A stretch of 34,403 nucleotides of DNA from an uncultured Bacillota bacterium (lineage in GTDB: Bacteria; Bacillota; Clostridia; Oscillospirales; Oscillospiraceae): contig CALACZ010000223.1 in assembly GCA_937890735.1 (NCBI GenBank), forward strand, positions 1-34,403, in the 5' to 3' direction. The translations under genes were made by a program, and so were the position numbers. Within the stretch, counting starts at the first letter, position 1. Each line of letters begins with the position of its first letter. The notes under the pieces are model-generated. The model ran no database searches. It saw only the letters and a program-made list of their open reading frames with translations, and was not told where the DNA came from. Below are positions 1 through 6,786 of this stretch, in pieces.

Positions 1-381
1 TACGGCAACGCAGAGGTGTACGGCAACGCAGAGGTGTACGGCAACGCAGAGGTGTCCGGCAACGCACGGGTGTCCGGCAACGCAGAGGTGTACGGCAACG
101 CACGGGTGTACGGCAACGCAGAGGTGTACGGCAACGCAGAGGTGTACGGCAACGCAGAGGTGCTGTGGATCAGCAGGATTGGCTCCAGAAACGGCACAAC
201 TACGTTTTTCAAGACACGCGCCGGGATTGGCGTAACCTGCGGCTGCTTCTCCGGGACAATAGATGAGTTCGCCGAGCAGGTCGAAAAAACCCACGGAGAC
301 AACGAACATGGCAGGGCGTACAAGCTTGCGATCGAGCTTGCAAAGCTGCGGATCCCTGCAGGAGAGGAGGATGAGAAGTGA
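1..381 (+). CDS. Hexapeptide-repeat protein, C-terminal part (5' end at the window's right edge)
   Basis: The frame is open from base 1 and holds nine perfect 18-bp units encoding [Y/S]GNA[E/R]V (1-162). A non-repeat C-terminal domain of about 70 residues follows, containing IGSRNGTTTFF and GCFSGT, and ends at TGA 379-381. The repeats fit a left-handed beta-helix (hexapeptide) fold. This repeat plus C-terminal domain arrangement is common in phage proteins of unknown role. There is no true start here: the N-terminus is at 34038, in the matching frame across the window ends. The GTG codons inside the repeats are valine codons, not starts. Repeat number is unreliable because the assembly was opened inside the array. 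The gene overlaps the next one by GTGA, as expected in an operon. Confidence 0.8.
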   Translation, partial: YGNAEVYGNAEVYGNAEVSGNARVSGNAEVYGNARVYGNAEVYGNAEVYGNAEVLWISRIGSRNGTTTFFKTRAGIGVTCGCFSGTIDEFAEQVEKTHGDNEHGRAYKLAIELAKLRIPAGEEDEK

Positions 382-809
382 AGATCTTACCAATACTCAA
401 GGACTGCGTAGCCGCAGCGATGAAAGTATCTAAGCTCTCGTGGGACGTGGTGGACGGCAATCTGCTTATTACCCCGGATGGCTTCGTGCTGTACAAGCTC
501 CCCGCTGCTGACGTGCCGATCAGCTTCGCCAAAAAGAAGCGCACGAAGTCGGTAGCGCTAGTCTGGGACAAGGCTGCCGCAGCAGAAGACTATCAGGACG
601 TGACACGGATGTACATGGTACCGGCAAAGAAAAAGCCGAAGCGCAACCTGATGATCTTAAACGACGATGTAGCGATTGACACCCGGCTGATGAAGCACTT
701 CGACCCCGGGGCGAAGCTGCAGTGTAAGCGTCCGATTGATCCCGTAAGAGTCTATGAGGACGGTCAGATGGTAGGTATCATTTTACCAGTTAGGAGGGAA
801 TTAGCATGA
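378..809 (+). CDS. Phage protein of unknown function
   Basis: The product is 143 residues starting at GTG 378, preceded by GGAGAGGAGG at 361-370 with a 7-nt gap, which decides the start. The gene overlaps the upstream stop (GTGA) and its own stop overlaps the next ATG (ATGA), so it is translated in a coupled early operon. It has no signal peptide or membrane segment. A lysine-rich stretch (KKKPK) lies near residue 90, and the C-terminus (VYEDGQMVGIILPVR) is beta-rich. The final LPVR faintly recalls the end of sliding clamps, but that is too weak for a functional call. Confidence 0.75.
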   Translation: MKILPILKDCVAAAMKVSKLSWDVVDGNLLITPDGFVLYKLPAADVPISFAKKKRTKSVALVWDKAAAAEDYQDVTRMYMVPAKKKPKRNLMILNDDVAIDTRLMKHFDPGAKLQCKRPIDPVRVYEDGQMVGIILPVRRELA

Positions 810-1243
810 GTAAGATAGGTATCATCGTTTATCCGGGAGAGCTTCCCGAAAAGTGTATAGACTGCGATTTCAACATCTTTCATCCGCACGGTGAACAGTT
901 CTGCGCTCTTGGGTGTACGCGGCGCGGCATAAACTCCCGACCACGGAAGTGTCCGATCAACGTCTGGGACGCAGACCCGCCGAAGGGGTACGCCGACTGG
1001 CAGGCGCGCGCAGGCGAGCGGCTCAGGGCACTTCGGGAGAGCAGACAGCTGAGTCAGAGCGCCCTGGAGGATACTCTGGGCTATACGCAGGCGCAGGTCA
1101 GCGCCGCTGAACGCGCGCAGTATTTATCAGCGAGACTGATGTTCAGTCTGTGCGACTTCTACGGAGTTAATCCTGCGGAGTTGTTCAGAGACCTGGAGCT
1201 TGAGGCGAGTGAAAGCACAAAAGAGAGGACCGGGGAGGACTAG
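806..1243 (+). CDS. Cys-rich/XRE helix-turn-helix regulator
   Basis: The product is 145 residues. The N-terminal 50 residues carry Cys17, Cys20, Cys33, Cys37 and Cys49, a spacing suited to metal binding and reminiscent of stand-alone Cys-rich phage early proteins that end in a CPI/CPL motif. Residues about 68-122 form an XRE-type helix-turn-helix (RLRALRESRQLSQSALEDTL through YGVNPAELF). It probably binds DNA as an early regulator; the target is unknown. The start codon overlaps the upstream stop as ATGA, and GGAGGGAATTAGC precedes it. The 65-residue frame at 913-1110 is a shadow of this gene. Confidence 0.8.
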   Translation: MSKIGIIVYPGELPEKCIDCDFNIFHPHGEQFCALGCTRRGINSRPRKCPINVWDADPPKGYADWQARAGERLRALRESRQLSQSALEDTLGYTQAQVSAAERAQYLSARLMFSLCDFYGVNPAELFRDLELEASESTKERTGED

Positions 1244-1245
1244 AC

Positions 1246-1470
1246 ATGGCTTTTAAGTTTGAGACCGGTCAGCTGGTAATAATCGCGGGGCTATCTGATA
1301 CGGCGATCGCCAGAGTGGCAGGAGAGCCTACAGGGGGCTTGCTCCCGGTACGGTTTGCGGAGAGCTGCAAGCCTGTACTGGTAGATATCGAATGTCTGGT
1401 ACCGCTGATGACGAAAGGAGAGGAGGCGGAGTATGCGGACAGAGTGCGACACTGCTATGGCGAGAAGTAA
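1246..1470 (+). CDS. Small early protein of unknown function
   Basis: The product is 74 residues, beginning two bases after the preceding stop with GGGGAGGACTAGAC as its ribosome binding site. The sequence starts MAFKFETGQLVIIAGL and is rich in short beta strands separated by glycines, like a small beta-barrel. No catalytic motif, membrane segment or conserved domain is recognised. Its 3' end overlaps the next gene by 38 bases, typical of the compressed early operon here. Confidence 0.65.
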   Translation: MAFKFETGQLVIIAGLSDTAIARVAGEPTGGLLPVRFAESCKPVLVDIECLVPLMTKGEEAEYADRVRHCYGEK

Positions 1471-1636
1471 AGGGATCGCGCAGGGCTGCAGCGGGCACTG
1501 TATGCACTGCGTCGCTGCTATCCTGATCGACGAAGAGGGACAGCGGGTGCACTGCACAGACCTTAGACCTAACGGTGGCGGACAGCAGCCGATGACTCCG
1601 GGAGTGGAGGGCTATAGGAAATGGGTAAAAGAGTAA
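1433..1636 (+). CDS. Small cysteine-rich early protein
   Basis: The product is 67 residues. The ATG at 1433 is preceded by AAAGGAGAGGAGG (1414-1426), so the overlap with the upstream gene is deliberate. Cysteines cluster as CSGHCMHC, with another C at HCTDL, which suggests a small zinc-binding fold. It belongs with the other Cys-rich proteins of this operon (806 and 1839). The function is unknown. The stop overlaps the start of the next gene. Confidence 0.7.
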   Translation: MRTECDTAMARSKGIAQGCSGHCMHCVAAILIDEEGQRVHCTDLRPNGGGQQPMTPGVEGYRKWVKE

Positions 1637-1842
1637 CGGTCGTACTGCTTTGCGCGGTGCTGATCTTCACCGCCTGGATCGCAGGGCTTTATATGGGAGC
1701 TACACCTCATCGACCGAGCGAGGAGACAGGTTATACAGTGACGATCGACGAGCAGACAGGCAGCGCGTACGTATACGTCAGAAACTACTCTGACATAACA
1801 GAAGGAAAAAGTGGATTGTTTATCAAGAGGAGGGAAAAATGA
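1621..1842 (+). CDS. Small membrane-anchored phage protein
   Basis: The product is 73 residues. After MGKR there is a single hydrophobic segment (VTVVLLCAVLIFTAWIAGLY, residues 5-24), then a polar tail of about 50 residues ending KRREK. The topology fits an N-terminal signal-anchor with the tail outside, or a signal peptide. There is no lipobox directly after the segment; the Cys in it is internal. The start overlaps the previous gene, and the stop overlaps the next start (ATGA). The role is unknown; a superinfection or cell-envelope role is possible but not shown. Confidence 0.65.
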   Translation: MGKRVTVVLLCAVLIFTAWIAGLYMGATPHRPSEETGYTVTIDEQTGSAYVYVRNYSDITEGKSGLFIKRREK

Positions 1843-1964
1843 TAGTAATCTTCGATGTAAAATGTGATGGGTGGCAGCAGTGTCCGCACTGCTGGCATAA
1901 CGACGACGGCGGTCTGTGGTGCTTCGCCGCATGTGGCCGCTATGATGAGAAAGGAGAAAGATAG
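1839..1964 (+). CDS. 41-residue zinc-knuckle-like protein
   Basis: This tiny gene starts with an ATGA overlap at 1839, preceded by AAGAGGAGGGAAAA, and ends at TAG 1962-1964, directly abutting the next ATG. The product contains Cys9, Cys15-x2-Cys18, Cys28 and Cys32 with a CPHCWH motif, as in a minimal zinc ribbon or knuckle. Support comes from the excellent ribosome binding site, the stop/start packing on both sides and the clustered Cys/Trp content. The function is unknown. Confidence 0.6.
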   Translation: MIVIFDVKCDGWQQCPHCWHNDDGGLWCFAACGRYDEKGER

Positions 1965-2174
1965 ATGGTAGAATTCACTTACGTAAAGCTGAGAGGGCGG
2001 ATCATTGAGAAGTACGGCACTCTGGGGCGCTTTGCTGACGAGGTGGGTCTTTCCCGGGTCTCTGTATCGAAAAAAATGAACGGCGAGTCGCAGTTTAGCA
2101 AAAATGACATAGTGACATGGTCAAGACTACTTGAGATTCCGCCGGAAGAGTATGGGAGCTATTTTTTTGCCTAG
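1965..2174 (+). CDS. DUF739-family Cro-like DNA-binding protein
   Basis: The product is 69 residues: a compact helix-turn-helix (KLRGRIIEKYGTLGRFADEV, then GLSRVSVSKKMNGES) followed by a typical DUF739 ending (EIPPEEYGSYFF). This family is common near the lysogeny switch of Firmicutes phages and is thought to act like Cro. The ribosome binding site is AAAGGAGAAAG at 1950-1960. It is immediately followed by an operator palindrome (2179-2193) that also occurs at the repressor locus, so it or the repressor may control the replication operon. Confidence 0.85.
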   Translation: MVEFTYVKLRGRIIEKYGTLGRFADEVGLSRVSVSKKMNGESQFSKNDIVTWSRLLEIPPEEYGSYFFA

Positions 2175-2178
2175 GAAG

Positions 2179-2193
2179 TTTAACTAGGTTAAA
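2179..2193. promoter_or_regulatory. Operator palindrome TTTAAC-N3-GTTAAA
   Basis: This is a perfect 15-bp palindrome with half-sites TTTAAC and GTTAAA separated by TAG. The same palindrome occurs at 33406-33420 and, with one change, at 33372-33386 next to the repressor. A further TTTAAC half-site is at 2202-2207. A weak promoter-like pair, TTGCCT (2167) and TTAAAT (2189), overlaps it. The likely ligand is the XRE repressor or the DUF739 protein. Confidence 0.5.
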
Positions 2194-2278
2194 TCATAAA
2201 GTTTAACGAAAGGAAGCAGAACCATGACTGATGAAGCTATGGAGCTGATTTTAAAGAAGATAAAGGAGGAATATGACA

Positions 2279-2704
2279 ATGGAAATCACGATCAAGCTCG
2301 CGGACAGCGAGCTGGAGCAGGTGACAGTTGTCACAGCCGTCGCCCAGATCCTGGGCACGAAGTTAGCCGGGGAGTCTACGACTACGGAAGACCCGCAGAC
2401 CTGCGACTGCGACCAACACCACGCAGGCGAAGAGCCAGCAGATGAACCGAAGCAGGCCGAGGAAACACCGCCGTGGGAGGAAGACGTCCCGAAGCTGTAT
2501 CCGCAGGAGGTGTCGGAGCCAGACAAGGCCGCAGATAATCCGGACGCCCTGCGCTCCCGGATCCGCCAGATCGGAAACGAGTTGACGGCCAAGGGCAAAG
2601 CGCCGGATATGTTAAAAGTGTTTAAAGATTCCGGCGCAGCCAAGCTAAGCGGACTTGCAGAACAGGATCTGCCGGAAGTACTTAAGAGATTGGAGGCGAT
2701 GTGA
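2279..2704 (+). CDS. Acidic early protein of unknown function, before the DUF2800 nuclease
   Basis: The product is 141 residues from ATG 2279, which sits 9 nt after AGGAGG (2264-2269). The in-frame ATG at 2273 leaves only 3 nt and is less likely. The N-terminus (MEITIKLADSELEQV) is followed by a long acidic, Pro/Glu-rich low-complexity middle (about residues 40-95) and an alanine/lysine-rich helical end. No enzyme motif is visible. The stop overlaps the next start (TGATG). Position suggests a partner of the recombination/replication genes. Confidence 0.7.
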   Translation: MEITIKLADSELEQVTVVTAVAQILGTKLAGESTTTEDPQTCDCDQHHAGEEPADEPKQAEETPPWEEDVPKLYPQEVSEPDKAADNPDALRSRIRQIGNELTAKGKAPDMLKVFKDSGAAKLSGLAEQDLPEVLKRLEAM

Positions 2705-3867
2705 TGACTAAGCACGCGAAGTTATCCCCATCCAGCGCAGCGCGGTGGTTAAAATGCACTGCGTCGATCGCACTGGAGGCGGGATTTGAAGAAAGGGAAA
2801 GCCGGTACGCTGCCGAGGGTACATACGCTCATGCACTATGCGAGCTTGAGGCAAAGTACGCTACCGGGCAAATCACCAAGAGGCAGCTTACAGCCCGAAA
2901 GAAGAAAATCTATAACGCGGAGTTCCACGACGCAGAGGTCGAAGAGGCAGCCGCCTTTTATGCGAACTACATCAAAGAGCTGGTAAGCCAGCTGAAAGAG
3001 CAGGACGGAGAAGATCCGGCGGTCATGTTCGAGCATCGTCTCGATCTGTCCCGCTGGGTGCCGGAGTGCTTCGGTACAGCCGACTGTATCGTGATCTCGG
3101 GAAACGCGATCCACGTGATCGATTTTAAATACGGCAAGGGTGTAGAGGTCTCTGCTGCAGGTAACCCGCAGATGCAGCTCTACGCCGCAGGCGCCTGGGC
3201 ACTGCTTGAACCGCTGTATGATATCGAGACGATCGGTATGACGATCATACAGCCACGGATCAATAACGTATCCAGCGCATTCCTGACAGCGCGTGAGCTT
3301 GAGGATTGGCTCACTGATATCGTCAAGCCAAAAGCCGATGAAGCCTTGAGCGGCGCAGGCGTGTTTGCACCAAGCGAAGCAGCCTGCAGGTTCTGCAAGG
3401 CAAAAGACGAGTGCGCCGCCAGAGCAGAGAAGTTCGTTGAGCTATTTGACGACAACGCAGACCCGGGAATCCTGACGATGGAGCGCCTGGGCGAGATCCT
3501 GGAAAAGACACGGGACATGAAGACATGGCTCGGGGACTTGGAGAGAGCCGCTACACAGCACTTGATGGCTGGAGATAAGATACCAGGCTGGAAACTGGTA
3601 GAGGCTAAGACCCGCCGGAAGATCGTAGACGAAGACGCAGCCGCCAAGGCGCTGCGCGAGGCAGGACTAACAGATGAACAGATCTATGACGTGAGCCTGA
3701 TCGGTATCACGAAGATCGAAAAAGCGTTAGGCAAGAAGCAGGCAGCCGAGACCCTGGGCGAGCTGATCGTAAAGCCAAAGGGCGGTCCTGCGCTTGCACC
3801 GCAGTCGGATAAGAGACCGGAATTACACCCGGAAGACGCTATTTTAGAAGCATTTGAGGAGGAATAG
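2704..3867 (+). CDS. DUF2800 family RecB/Cas4-like nuclease
   Basis: The product is 387 residues (start ATG 2704; an upstream GTG at 2701 is less likely). It has a PD-(D/E)XK nuclease core: AEGTYAHALCE near residue 40, an Asp in FGTADCIV near 127, VIDFKYGKG with Asp140 and Lys142, and a QLYA motif near 158. Cys18 together with a C-x2-C-x5-C cluster (about 228-237, CRFCKAKDEC) matches the Fe-S cluster pattern of AddB/Cas4-like nucleases. It probably processes DNA ends for phage recombination with the ssDNA-binding protein encoded next. The DUF2800-DUF2815 pairing is common in clostridial phages. Confidence 0.88.
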   Translation: MTKHAKLSPSSAARWLKCTASIALEAGFEERESRYAAEGTYAHALCELEAKYATGQITKRQLTARKKKIYNAEFHDAEVEEAAAFYANYIKELVSQLKEQDGEDPAVMFEHRLDLSRWVPECFGTADCIVISGNAIHVIDFKYGKGVEVSAAGNPQMQLYAAGAWALLEPLYDIETIGMTIIQPRINNVSSAFLTARELEDWLTDIVKPKADEALSGAGVFAPSEAACRFCKAKDECAARAEKFVELFDDNADPGILTMERLGEILEKTRDMKTWLGDLERAATQHLMAGDKIPGWKLVEAKTRRKIVDEDAAAKALREAGLTDEQIYDVSLIGITKIEKALGKKQAAETLGELIVKPKGGPALAPQSDKRPELHPEDAILEAFEEE

Positions 3868-3871
3868 AAAA

Positions 3872-4444
3872 ATGGCAGGTAAAACACAGATCACAACAGG
3901 TAGAGTTCGTTTCAGTTTCGTTAACATCTTCGAGCCGAAAGAAAATCAGGGAGGGCAGCTTAAGTACAGCCTGACGCTGCTGATCCCGAAGACCGATACA
4001 AAGACCCTGGGCAAGATCAAGACAGCGATCGAGGAAGCGAAGAAGCTGTACAGGGAAAAGAATCCGGGCAAGAAGCTCCCGACCAATCTGGCTACCACGA
4101 TCCACGACGGCGACGGAGAGCGTCCGAGCGGTGAAGATTTCGGACCTGAATGCAAAGGGCACTATGTCATCACGGTCAACAGCAACAACAAGCCGGTGAT
4201 CGTGGACGCAAGCAAGGCACCGATCACAGAGCCAAGCGAGGTATACTCCGGCTGCTATGGTAGAGCGATCATAAACTTTTTCGTTTATGATACTGCCGGA
4301 AACAAGGGCGTTACAGCAGGACTCAACGGAGTCATGAAGCTTGGAGAGGGTGAGCCTCTGGCAGGAGGGCACGTGACAGACGCAGACTGGGATGACGATT
4401 GGGACGATCCTGAAGCAGAAGCCCTCGGCGGGCTCTTAGACTAA
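3872..4444 (+). CDS. DUF2815 ssDNA-binding protein
   Basis: The product is 190 residues from ATG 3872 (AGGAGG at 3857-3862, 9-nt gap); the longer frame from 3854 is rejected because its start overlaps that Shine-Dalgarno sequence. The N-terminus (TGRVRFSFVNIFEPK, then GGQLKYSLTLLIPK) and the conserved VYSGCYGRAIINFF segment are typical of DUF2815. The very acidic tail (DADWDDDWDDPEAEA) resembles SSB-type tails that recruit partners. It probably coats ssDNA during replication and recombination. The stop overlaps the polymerase start (TAATG). Confidence 0.88.
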   Translation: MAGKTQITTGRVRFSFVNIFEPKENQGGQLKYSLTLLIPKTDTKTLGKIKTAIEEAKKLYREKNPGKKLPTNLATTIHDGDGERPSGEDFGPECKGHYVITVNSNNKPVIVDASKAPITEPSEVYSGCYGRAIINFFVYDTAGNKGVTAGLNGVMKLGEGEPLAGGHVTDADWDDDWDDPEAEALGGLLD

Positions 4445-6411
4445 TGTGCCGGGCGATCCTCTGCATAGACATTGAAACATACTCCGAAGTTGAGCTTGTC
4501 AGCTCCGGAGTATACGCCTATGCGGAGCACCCGAGCTTTGAGATCATGCTGTTCGGCTACAGCTGCGATGGCGGCCCTGTCAAGGTGGTGGACTTTGCCA
4601 GAGGCGAGGAGCTGCCGACGGATATACAGATAGCCCTCACGGATCCTGACGTACTCAAGACGGCATACAACGCCAACTTTGAGCGGGTGTGTCTGACGCA
4701 CTACTACGGCGAGCTGATGAGACCGGAGCAGTGGCGCGACACGAAGATCCTTGCCGCCGAGCTGGGCCTGCCCGGCTCTCTGGCAGAGGTCGGGGCGGCT
4801 TTAGGACTGCCGGAGGACAAGCAGAAGATCAAAGAGGGCAGAGAGCTCATACGGTACTTTGCAAAGCCTTGTAAACCGACGAAAGCCAACGGCGGGCGTA
4901 CCAGAAACCTGCCGGAGCACGATCCTGAGAAGTGGGAGAAGTACATAGAGTACAACAGACAGGACGTGGTCGCCGAGATGGCGATCGCAGAGAAGTGTCT
5001 GCCATACCTTGGCGGATGGTGGGAGCGCGAGCAGGATCTGTGGGAGATCGATCAGGAGATCAACGATCGCGGCGTAAGGCTCGACCGCCAGCTGGCAGAG
5101 AACGCCGTAAGACTGGACAAGCACATAAAAGCCCGCTATGTAGCAGAAGCGAAAGCACTCACCGGCATGGAGAACCCAAATAGCCCGACGCAGATCAAGG
5201 AATGGATCAAGCAGGAGACGAATGTTGAAGTAGACTCCATAGCGAAAGACAAGATAAAGTCACTGCTTGAGCGTGTAGGAGACGCGCCGAAAGTGGAGCG
5301 GTTCCTTGAGATCAGGACTCAGCTGGCAAGAACCAGCATAGCGAAGTACTCCAAGATGCTTCAGTGTGTCTGCAAAGATGGACGTATCCGGGGGCTGACG
5401 CAGTTTTACGGAGCGAACCGCACCGGCAGATGGGCGGGCAGACTGGTACAGCTGCAGAACCTGGCGAAGAACAAGATGCCGGATGCAGAGCTTGACGCCG
5501 CCAGAGGGATACTGAGAGCGGGAGAGTTCGATCTATTTGAAGCCCTGTTTGACGATCCGGCGGACGCCATGAGCCAGCTGATCCGTACCGCATTCATACC
5601 CCGCGAGGGCTGCCGCTTCGTCGTGGCGGACTTCTCCGCGATCGAGGCGCGTGTCCTTGCTTGGCTTGCGGGCGAAGAATGGCGGCTTGATGTATTCAAG
5701 GACGGCGGTGACATTTACTGCGCGTCTGCCTCGAAGATGTTTAAGGTGCCGGTAGAAAAGCACGGCATAAACGGACACCTGCGCCAGAAGGGCAAGATCG
5801 CAGAACTGGCGCTGGGCTATGGCGGCGCAGAGGGCGCGCTGAAATCGATGGGCGCTCTTGATATGGGACTTGATGAGGACGAGCTGCGCCCGCTGGTCAA
5901 TCAGTGGCGGACAGCAAACCCTCACGTGACACGGTTCTGGTGGGATGTCGATAAGTGCGCCCGCCAGCTGATCCGCACAGGTCGGGCTCAGATCGTGCGT
6001 CCCGGGATCAGAATGCGAAGAACAGGGAAGCTGATGCGGATAGAGCTGCCGTCAGGCAGAGAGCTATCATACGTCATGCCGCGAATCGATGCGCATGACA
6101 GTATCACATATATGGGCACGATCCAGGGGACAGGCGGCTGGGGACGTATCGAGACATACGGACCCAAGATCGTAGAGAACATCGTCCAGGCGGTCGCCCG
6201 TGACTGTCTGGCCGAGTCGATGCGCAGGCTCACACGCAGATTTAACGTAAGAATCGTGTTTCACGTCCATGACGAGGTGATCTGTGAAGTGGGTGAGGAC
6301 GATATAGGTATTGAGCTGATCGCCGCAACTATGGGCGAGCCGATCAGCTGGGCACCGGGGCTTCCGCTGAACGCCGACGCTTACGAGTGTGATTTTTACA
6401 GAAAGGACTGA
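4444..6411 (+). CDS. Family A DNA polymerase with 3'-5' exonuclease
   Basis: The product is 655 residues. The N-terminal exonuclease begins with CIDIETYS (Asp9, Glu11). The polymerase palm motif A is VADFSAIEARVLAWLAG with Asp396. Motif B lies around RQKGKIAELALGYGG, and motif C is FHVHDEVICE with Asp610. There is no 5'-nuclease domain, as usual for phage polymerases. It is the replicative polymerase of the phage, working with the primase/helicase at 6787. All key catalytic residues appear intact. Confidence 0.95.
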   Translation: MCRAILCIDIETYSEVELVSSGVYAYAEHPSFEIMLFGYSCDGGPVKVVDFARGEELPTDIQIALTDPDVLKTAYNANFERVCLTHYYGELMRPEQWRDTKILAAELGLPGSLAEVGAALGLPEDKQKIKEGRELIRYFAKPCKPTKANGGRTRNLPEHDPEKWEKYIEYNRQDVVAEMAIAEKCLPYLGGWWEREQDLWEIDQEINDRGVRLDRQLAENAVRLDKHIKARYVAEAKALTGMENPNSPTQIKEWIKQETNVEVDSIAKDKIKSLLERVGDAPKVERFLEIRTQLARTSIAKYSKMLQCVCKDGRIRGLTQFYGANRTGRWAGRLVQLQNLAKNKMPDAELDAARGILRAGEFDLFEALFDDPADAMSQLIRTAFIPREGCRFVVADFSAIEARVLAWLAGEEWRLDVFKDGGDIYCASASKMFKVPVEKHGINGHLRQKGKIAELALGYGGAEGALKSMGALDMGLDEDELRPLVNQWRTANPHVTRFWWDVDKCARQLIRTGRAQIVRPGIRMRRTGKLMRIELPSGRELSYVMPRIDAHDSITYMGTIQGTGGWGRIETYGPKIVENIVQAVARDCLAESMRRLTRRFNVRIVFHVHDEVICEVGEDDIGIELIAATMGEPISWAPGLPLNADAYECDFYRKD

Positions 6412-6416
6412 TTAAC

Positions 6417-6773
6417 ATGAAAGATAATCCGATGATGAGCGCAATCCAAAATCAGATGATGACCTGCGAGGAGATCCTCGCTAAAAAATTCGAGGACTAC
6501 GGAAACCACGAGGATCCGTACTGGCACTTTAACCGTGCTGCCGATCTGCTGGAGCAGACACCGGAGCAGGTGCTGATGACCCTGTTTTCAAAGCACCTGA
6601 CCTGTATCGTGGAGATGGCGAAAAACCCCGGAGCGAGTGCATACCCGCGTTGGCAGGAAAAACTTACCGATGCGATCAATTATCTTTTGATCCTGTCAAG
6701 TATGGTTAGTGCAAGATATAATGCTCCGCAAGATCCGGGAGAGATCATAGACCATATGGCTCGTGGTGAGTAA
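6417..6773 (+). CDS. Small helical phage protein (nucleotide-associated-like)
   Basis: The product is 118 residues, mostly alpha-helical. The pattern KKFEDYGNHEDPYWHF, then KHLTCIVEMA, then KLTDAINYLLIL resembles small phage proteins related to DUF6378 and other MazG/NTP-pyrophosphatase-like helical folds. A role in nucleotide metabolism is plausible but not demonstrated. It lies between the polymerase and the primase-helicase. The start has GAAAGGA upstream. Confidence 0.75.
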   Translation: MKDNPMMSAIQNQMMTCEEILAKKFEDYGNHEDPYWHFNRAADLLEQTPEQVLMTLFSKHLTCIVEMAKNPGASAYPRWQEKLTDAINYLLILSSMVSARYNAPQDPGEIIDHMARGE

Positions 6774-6786
6774 ATAGGAGAAAAAA

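Noticed and set aside
1..162. CRISPR-like or iteron interpretation of the 18-bp repeats
   Set aside because: The units are contiguous, in frame, have no spacers and encode a known hexapeptide pattern.
209..571. Minus-strand frame of 120 residues
   Set aside because: It overlaps two well-supported plus-strand genes, has no ribosome site and low-complexity Arg/Ser content.
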